DNA of 64,000 bases from Ensifer adhaerens. GTDB taxonomy: Bacteria > Pseudomonadota > Alphaproteobacteria > Rhizobiales > Rhizobiaceae. The position numbers and the translations under genes were made by a program. The stretch spans positions 1,240,001 through 1,304,000 of the forward strand of contig NZ_CP015880.1 of NCBI RefSeq assembly GCF_000697965.2. Reading direction: 5' to 3'. Each line of letters opens with the position of its first letter. Positions within the stretch are counted from its first letter, which is position 1. Under the pieces are notes generated by a model. The model was given only the letters and a program-made list of their open reading frames with translations. It made no database searches and was not told the origin of the DNA. Below are positions 59,463-64,000 of this stretch, in pieces.

Positions 59463-59493
59463 ACGCCGCGGTCATCCGCGGCGTTCTGCTTTT
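59463..59493 (+). terminator. Rho-independent terminator after metC
   Basis: A 9-bp perfect stem ACGCCGCGG / CCGCGGCGT with a TCAT loop, then TCTGCTTTT. Confidence 0.75.
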
Positions 59494-59557
59494 CTGGACT
59501 AGATCTTTCGCGCGCCGGCAGTTTATCGAACGGATCGCGGTGAATGGCCGTCGCTTC

Positions 59558-60724
59558 TTAGCGCTCCGGCGCCCCGTAGCCGTAGAGCCAGTCGAGGTCG
59601 GCTGCGAGCGCGTCGGGCCCCTTGAGCTTCAACACCATGTCGCGGCCGATACGCACCGGGCCGCGGGCGTGATAGGCGAAATGGTTGAAGGCCGCACGGC
59701 GGCGGACGCGCGCGATGCGTGGCCTGCGAAGCGCCTCGAATTTCCGCAAGGAATCCGCGACGCTGAGGTTTTCAGACAGGCAAGCCGCAAGCGCGGATGC
59801 GTCCTCGATGGCCATGGCCGCACCTTGCGCCGCAAAGGGCGTCATCGCATGGGCCGCGTCGCCGATCAGCACTGTTTTTTGACCATCATGCCAGGCGCCG
59901 TCGTCGACGGTGCAGAGCGGCCAGTAGGTGGGCGCCACGGCCTTATCGAGAAGCGAGCGGATGCCTGGGCTCCAATCGGAAAAGGCGTTGAGGCAATCCT
60001 GGCGCCGCGCGTCCGAATCCTTGCCGACCCAGATCGCGTCGGTCTCCTTGCCCTCGATGATGGCGACGAGATTGAAACCGCCGACTTCCCGCAGAGGATA
60101 GGCAACGAGGTGGGCGCGCGGGCCGAGGAAGGCGGTGACCTCACCGCGCTTGAGCACGCCTGCAGCAAGGTCGCCTGCAAGCGTCATGCGCCAGGCGATA
60201 TTGCCGGAGAACCGGACACGGCCGGCGGCGGGCACGGTTTCGCGCAGCCGCGACCAGATGCCGTCGGCGCCGATGACGACGTCCGGCATGCGCCCCGTCA
60301 CTGCCGCGATCGCCTGGTCCCCGGGCTTGTCGATCTGGCATCCAAGGTGGAGACGGCAGCGCGGTTCGGATTGAACAGCCTGAAACAGCATTTTCTGAAG
60401 GCTGGCTCGGTGGAGAACGGCATAGGGCGCATGCCAGCGGCGGCGCGCGAAGGTCCCGGCCGGCACGCTGGCAAGCGCGCGCAGAGAGCGGCCGTCAACG
60501 AGCCCGATGCGCTCGGGCTCCGTCCATACACTCTCAAGCTGCGCCAGCAGGCCGAGCTCGATGAGGATACGGGAGGCGTTCGGTGAAAGCTGCAGGCCGG
60601 CTCCAACCTCGGTCAGTGCCGTCGCCCGCTCGATGATATCGACGTCGAAGCCGCGCCGGGCAAGGCATAGGGCAGCCGTGAGGCCGCCGATGCCGGCACC
60701 GATGATCGCGACGGGGCGCGACAT
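59558..60724 (-). CDS. FAD-dependent monooxygenase (salicylate hydroxylase/UbiH-like)
   Basis: A 388-residue class A flavoprotein hydroxylase. The FAD/NADH-binding GXGXXG motif is IIGAGIGGLTAALCLARRG. The DG motif is DVVIGADGIWSRLR. The GD motif is VLIGDAAHAMTPFAAQGAAMAIEDA, spread over residues around 285-310. The substrate is unpredictable: aromatic acid or quinone precursors are usual for the family. The zinc-finger gene lies 9 bases upstream in the same direction, so they are co-transcribed. Confidence 0.9.
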   Translation of the reverse strand: MSRPVAIIGAGIGGLTAALCLARRGFDVDIIERATALTEVGAGLQLSPNASRILIELGLLAQLESVWTEPERIGLVDGRSLRALASVPAGTFARRRWHAPYAVLHRASLQKMLFQAVQSEPRCRLHLGCQIDKPGDQAIAAVTGRMPDVVIGADGIWSRLRETVPAAGRVRFSGNIAWRMTLAGDLAAGVLKRGEVTAFLGPRAHLVAYPLREVGGFNLVAIIEGKETDAIWVGKDSDARRQDCLNAFSDWSPGIRSLLDKAVAPTYWPLCTVDDGAWHDGQKTVLIGDAAHAMTPFAAQGAAMAIEDASALAACLSENLSVADSLRKFEALRRPRIARVRRRAAFNHFAYHARGPVRIGRDMVLKLKGPDALAADLDWLYGYGAPER

Positions 60725-60733
60725 CGTCGCTTA

Positions 60734-60979
60734 TCAGGCGGCTTTATGGGCGAAGAGGCAGCCGGGGGGATTGGTTTCGGTCGCCTTCAGCTTCGGATTG
60801 TAGCGATAGAGCGTAGAGCAGTAGGAGCAGACCTTCTCGTCGTCGTCACCCATGTCGATGAAGATGTGCGGGTGATCGTAGGGAATGGATGCGCCGGTGC
60901 ACATGAATTCCTTGACGCCGATTTCGATTGCCTGATGTCCGCCGTCGTTCTGGAAATGCGGGATGCTGTGGCCGGCCAT
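60734..60979 (-). CDS. zf-CHCC zinc-finger protein (NDUFS6-like)
   Basis: An 81-residue protein with the CHCC zinc motif: Cys in EFMCTGASIPYDHPHIFIDM, the His of the same block, and VCSYCSTLYRYN with the last two cysteines. The family is homologous to the zinc-binding domain of the NDUFS6 subunit of respiratory complex I and is widespread in alphaproteobacteria. The start MAGHSIPHFQ is used; an ATG seven codons upstream is possible. Confidence 0.9.
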   Translation of the reverse strand: MAGHSIPHFQNDGGHQAIEIGVKEFMCTGASIPYDHPHIFIDMGDDDEKVCSYCSTLYRYNPKLKATETNPPGCLFAHKAA

Positions 60980-61153
60980 GTCATGCTCCGATGAATGCAA
61001 GTCTGAAGGTCAAATTTGGCGGCACCATAGTCAGCTTTGCCGGAAATGTGTAGCGGCAAAGCTGCCGCAGTTGTGGTTTTTGCCGGTGCGGGGTTTCGCC
61101 CGCCAAGGCGACGAACTAGGTTGCGCCGGATCGATATGCCCAAGGATGAATAG

Positions 61154-61939
61154 ATGGATCTCACCCCGCCGCCGTTTTCCCGTTTCAATCATGACGGTCT
61201 GGAGATCGCCTTCTTCGACGAGGGCGACCCGTCCGGCGCGCCCGTTCTGCTCATTCACGGCTTTGCATCCAGCGCCAACGTCAACTGGGTTTTCCCGGGC
61301 TGGCTGAAGACGCTGGGTGACGCCGGCTACCGCGTCATCGCGCTCGACAACCGAGGTCATGGCAAGAGCAGCAAGCCCTACGACCCGGAACTCTACCACC
61401 CTCAGCAGATGGCGGGTGACGCCGCCGCATTGCTTGGGCATCTCGGGATCGCCGAGGCTCATGTCATGGGCTATTCGATGGGCGCTCGCATCTCGGCCTT
61501 CCTGGCGCTCGCGCATCCCGACCGCGTGCGCTCGCTGGTCTTCGGCGGGCTCGGCATCGGCATGGTGTCGGGGGTCGGGGATTGGGATCCGATTGCCGAC
61601 GCTCTGGTGGCGCCGTCGCTTGACGACGTGACCCATGCGCGCGGGCGCATGTTCCGCGCCTTTGCCGACCAGACCAAGAGCGACCGGCAGGCGCTTGCGG
61701 CATGTATCTCGACCTCGCGGGATCTGCTGACGGCACAGGATATGGCGCGCATCGAGCAGCCGACGCTGATTGGCGTCGGGACGACCGATGACATCGCCGG
61801 ATCGGCGCAGGAACTGGCAGCGCTGATGCCGCGTGCGCGTGCGCTCGACATTCCGGGTCGCGACCATATGCTCGCCGTCGGCGACCGGGTTTTCAAGAAA
61901 GCGGTGCTCGAATTTTTGGCAGAGATCGATCGCATCTAG
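61154..61939 (+). CDS. Alpha/beta-hydrolase
   Basis: A 261-residue alpha/beta-hydrolase fold enzyme. The oxyanion-hole motif is LLIHGFASS, and VIALDNRGHGKSSKP is the usual strand 4 region. The nucleophile elbow is MGYSMGA with Ser108, and the C-terminal catalytic His is in PGRDHMLAVGD. No export signal. Divergent from the zinc-finger gene. The substrate cannot be assigned. Confidence 0.93.
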   Translation: MDLTPPPFSRFNHDGLEIAFFDEGDPSGAPVLLIHGFASSANVNWVFPGWLKTLGDAGYRVIALDNRGHGKSSKPYDPELYHPQQMAGDAAALLGHLGIAEAHVMGYSMGARISAFLALAHPDRVRSLVFGGLGIGMVSGVGDWDPIADALVAPSLDDVTHARGRMFRAFADQTKSDRQALAACISTSRDLLTAQDMARIEQPTLIGVGTTDDIAGSAQELAALMPRARALDIPGRDHMLAVGDRVFKKAVLEFLAEIDRI

Positions 61940-62027
61940 CGTATCGTCATTGCCGCCAGACGCCATTTAAGTCACGCCTGATTTCCCCTATAGTGATAGC
62001 AGGCACGGACAAGGAAGGAGAGCGACG

Positions 62028-62855
62028 ATGGTCGCCAAGACCGAACTTCGCCAGGCAGAAGCGCTGCAAGTGATGGACCCGATTTGGAATAGCCTGCGCG
62101 AAGAAGCCCGGATTGCCGCCGAGCAAGACCCAATGCTCGCGGCCTTCCTCTATTCCACCGTGGTCAATCAGCACTCTCTCGAAGAAAGCGTGATCTACCG
62201 CATCTGCGAACGGTTGGATCACCCGGATCTGCAGGCAAACCTTTTGCGCCAGACCTTCTCGGAGATGCTGGAGGACTGGCCGGAATGGGGCACCATTCTG
62301 CGTGTCGACATCCAGGCCGTCTACGACCGTGACCCAGCCTGCACCCGCTTCATCGAGCCGGTGCTCTATTTCAAGGGCTTCCATGCGATCCAGACGCATC
62401 GCCTGGCGCATTGGCTATTGAAGCGCGGCCGCAAGGATTTCGCCTTCTACCTGCAGAGCCGGGCGTCGAGCGTCTTCCAGACGGACATCAACCCCGCCGC
62501 CCGCATCGGCCGCGGCATCTTCCTTGATCATGCCACCGGCCTTGTCGTCGGCGAGACCGCGGTCATTGGTGACAACGTCTCGATCCTGCACGGCGTGACG
62601 CTCGGCGGCACGGGCAAGGAAGGCAGCGATCGCCACCCGAAGATCGCCGACGGTGTGCTGATTGGCGCCGGCGCCAAGATCCTCGGCAATATCCATATCG
62701 GACACTGCTCGCGCGTCGCTGCGGGTTCGGTCGTGCTGAAACCGGTGCCGCCGAAGTCGACGGTCGCCGGCGTACCGGCAAAGGTCGTGGGCGAGGCCGG
62801 CTGTTCCGAGCCGTCGCGCCAGATGGACCAGATCCTTGCCAGCTTCGATATCTGA
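62028..62855 (+). CDS. cysE: Serine O-acetyltransferase
   Basis: A 275-residue enzyme making O-acetylserine, the acceptor for sulfide in cysteine synthesis. The N-terminal helical domain (LYSTVVNQHSLEESVIYRIC) is followed by a left-handed beta-helix with hexapeptide repeats (INPAARIGRGIFLDHATG, VVGETAVIGDNVSILHGVTL, IADGVLIGAGAKILGNIHI). The catalytic Asp/His pairs are DRDPAC and IFLDHATG. The C-terminal tail ends in FDI: the final Ile is the residue CysE uses to dock on CysK. An AAGGAGAG ribosome-binding site precedes the ATG. Confidence 0.97.
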   Translation: MVAKTELRQAEALQVMDPIWNSLREEARIAAEQDPMLAAFLYSTVVNQHSLEESVIYRICERLDHPDLQANLLRQTFSEMLEDWPEWGTILRVDIQAVYDRDPACTRFIEPVLYFKGFHAIQTHRLAHWLLKRGRKDFAFYLQSRASSVFQTDINPAARIGRGIFLDHATGLVVGETAVIGDNVSILHGVTLGGTGKEGSDRHPKIADGVLIGAGAKILGNIHIGHCSRVAAGSVVLKPVPPKSTVAGVPAKVVGEAGCSEPSRQMDQILASFDI

Positions 62856-62954
62856 CATGCGGGAACCGGTGTGTAGCCTCTTTCGAGGGGTTTACACCCG
62901 CCGATGCAGCGTGCGAGAAGCGCCGCACAGTTTAAACGGCTACGGAGACGTGTT

Positions 62955-63158
62955 TTGAAGCCCGAAGAAATCCGCAAGCTTGAAGCCTACTTCAAGCGCA
63001 CCTTCAATCAGCAGATGGTCGTCAAGGCTCGCCCGAAGAAGGACGAGTCCGCTGAAGTCTATCTCGGTGACGAGTTCCTCGGTGTGGTCTTCCGCGATGA
63101 GGAAGACGGCGAGCTTTCCTACAACTTCTCCATGGCGATCCTCGACATCGACCTCTAA
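62955..63158 (+). CDS. DUF3126 protein
   Basis: A 67-residue acidic protein starting at TTG (read as MKPEEIRKLEAYFKRTFNQQ). This start has GGAGA about 8 bases upstream and gives the family N terminus. The longer ATG-initiated frame 17 codons upstream adds a basic segment unlike the family and lacks a good RBS. DUF3126 members are small, alphaproteobacteria-restricted proteins of unknown function, often located near cysE. A strong terminator follows. Confidence 0.85.
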   Translation: MKPEEIRKLEAYFKRTFNQQMVVKARPKKDESAEVYLGDEFLGVVFRDEEDGELSYNFSMAILDIDL

Positions 63159-63182
63159 GTCGCGACGCCGGACGCTTTCAGT

Positions 63183-63226
63183 ATAAACCCCGAAAATCCA
63201 TGGGATTTTCGGGGTTTATTGTTTTG
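63183..63226 (+). terminator. Rho-independent terminator after DUF3126 gene
   Basis: A 17-bp perfect inverted repeat (ATAAACCCCGAAAATCC and its complement) with a 3-nt ATG loop, then TGTTTTG. Confidence 0.85.
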
Positions 63227-63371
63227 TGCGGGATGTTGATGTCTTGCTGGGCAATTGCTCGCTAGTGCTTATCTTGCGGCTGTAGCGAGCGCAGCAAGAA
63301 ATTTCATGCCGAACCGCGATATTTCATCAAGTTGTTGCATCTGTTGTATTTTATTGCATCGCACACTCGTC

Positions 63372-63400
63372 TTGACTTTTTGTGCAGTGCACATAGACTG
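63372..63400 (+). promoter_or_regulatory. Phasin promoter with PhaR-like palindrome
   Basis: TTGACT at 63372 is followed 16-17 bases later by TAGACT/AGACTG. In the spacer is the perfect 13-bp palindrome TGTGCAGTGCACA (63381-63393), and two further TTGCATC repeats lie just upstream (around 63334-63360). TGC-rich, TGCA-containing sites are the known type of PhaR targets in alphaproteobacteria, so repression by PhaR is likely but not shown. Confidence 0.5.
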
Positions 63401-63437
63401 AAGCCTCCAGATCAGGCCGTCACCAAGGAGACACCGG

Positions 63438-63794
63438 ATGTTCAACTTCGACGATGCAAACAAGAAGAGCAAGGAAGCCATTGATGTGGCTGTGAAGAGC
63501 TATTCCGCTTGGACCAAGGGTCTCCAGGCTATCGCGACCGAAGCTGCCGACTTTTCGAAGAAGTCCTTCGAGGACAGCGTCGCGCATGTCGAAAAGCTGA
63601 CGAGCGTCAAGAGCGTCGAGGCTGCTTTCGAACTGCAGACCAACTTCGTGAAGTCGAGCTACGAAGGCTTTGTCGCCGAAGCAACGAAGATCGGCGAAAT
63701 GTATGCCGACCTCGCCAAGGACGCCTACAAGCCCTACGAAGCGCCGGTTGCCAAGGCAACGGCAGCAGTCAAGGCCGCCGCTGCAGCAGCCTGA
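63438..63794 (+). CDS. phaP: Phasin family protein
   Basis: A 118-residue polyhydroxyalkanoate granule surface protein. It is almost wholly alpha-helical and has the phasin pattern around AIDVAVKSYSAWTKGLQAIA, FSKKSFEDSVAHVEKL and AFELQTNFVKSSYEGF. The C terminus is Ala/Lys-rich (AKATAAVKAAAAAA). An AAGGAGA ribosome-binding site lies 9 bases before the ATG. It coats PHB granules and influences their size and number. Regulation by PhaR is suggested by the upstream palindrome. Confidence 0.93.
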   Translation: MFNFDDANKKSKEAIDVAVKSYSAWTKGLQAIATEAADFSKKSFEDSVAHVEKLTSVKSVEAAFELQTNFVKSSYEGFVAEATKIGEMYADLAKDAYKPYEAPVAKATAAVKAAAAAA

Positions 63795-63819
63795 TCACCG
63801 GCTAAAACAATTTCTCAAT

Positions 63820-63862
63820 AAAAAGGCCGGTCGCAGCGCTTGCGACCGGCCTTTTTGTTTTT
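63820..63862 (+). terminator. Rho-independent terminator after phasin gene
   Basis: A 16-bp perfect stem AAAAAGGCCGGTCGCA / TGCGACCGGCCTTTTT with a GCGCT loop, then GTTTTT. The remaining 138 bases to the window end show no gene. Confidence 0.92.
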
Positions 63863-64000
63863 CGCATAAGCTGTGCGCAGCCCAAAGAAAGTTGATCAAT
63901 CTTGCCGGTCAACGTGCGATTATGATTGCAGTGTGTTGGTTCGGTCTTAAAATCTGAAAACGAACCATTAGATAAAGGGCAAGCAGGCTGCGGCCGAGTT

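Overview
The window is chromosomal DNA of a GC-rich alphaproteobacterium of the Rhizobiaceae, most probably Ensifer/Sinorhizobium. The evidence is the gene order secG-pyrG ... kdsA-eno-ftsB-pdhA-pdhB-pdhC-lpdA-lipA, then ispDF / dusB(nifR3)-ntrB-ntrC-ntrY-ntrX-trkA-dat-hfq-hflX-mazG, then cysG-DUF2849-cysI-DUF934-fpr and aapJQMP-metC ... cysE-phasin. Supporting features are a lipoyl domain on the E1-beta subunit, a fused IspDF, a 424-residue enolase and the AapJQMP general amino acid transporter. No tRNA, rRNA, CRISPR array, transposase or integrase was seen.

Layout. 1-2.2 kb: 3' end of secG, then pyrG. 2.3-7.4 kb (minus strand): an SdpR/SdpI-like repressor and membrane protein pair, a DUF418 membrane protein, and a tightly overlapping lipid operon (acyltransferase, CDP-diglyceride synthase-like, small 4-TM protein, CDP-alcohol phosphatidyltransferase). 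7.9-12.4 kb: methyltransferase, a 56-residue lipoprotein, a VOC protein, kdsA, eno. 12.5-22.1 kb: ftsB-like gene, the complete pyruvate dehydrogenase set with lipA, an esterase, an acetyltransferase, a P-loop kinase and a RatA/Coq10-like protein. 22.1-36.5 kb: cinA C-terminal domain and ispDF on the minus strand, then the nitrogen two-component systems NtrBC and NtrYX, TrkA, Hfq, HflX and MazG. 36.5-42.2 kb: a deaminase, the siroheme/sulfite reduction genes and ferredoxin-NADP reductase.

42.5-53.6 kb looks like an accessory block set between conserved neighbours (fpr and aapP). It begins with a CoA-transferase/hydrolase and a convergent GntR regulator. It then contains a compact five-gene operon: a NOX/ferric-reductase-like membrane flavocytochrome, a 1075-residue exported four-haem cytochrome c, an OmpA-like protein, and two exported caspase-fold (C14) peptidases. 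Each caspase has an intact His/Cys dyad and an EF-hand-like loop. The cytochrome and both caspases end in, or contain, a similar beta-rich DUF4384-like module. I infer a cell-envelope system coupling transmembrane electron transfer to caspase-type proteolysis. I know of no named system with this gene set, and it is the best candidate here for something undescribed.

53.6-64 kb: aapJQMP on the minus strand, divergent metC, a flavin monooxygenase with a zf-CHCC zinc-finger gene, an alpha/beta hydrolase, cysE, DUF3126 and a phasin gene with a PhaR-like palindrome in its promoter.

How the genes work together: lipA supplies the lipoyl groups for PdhB, PdhC and other E2 proteins. LpdA is the E3 of the same complex. 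CysG makes the siroheme that CysI needs. CysI, CysE and MetC are parts of sulfur amino acid metabolism. NtrBC/NtrYX and Aap are nitrogen-control and amino acid uptake functions.
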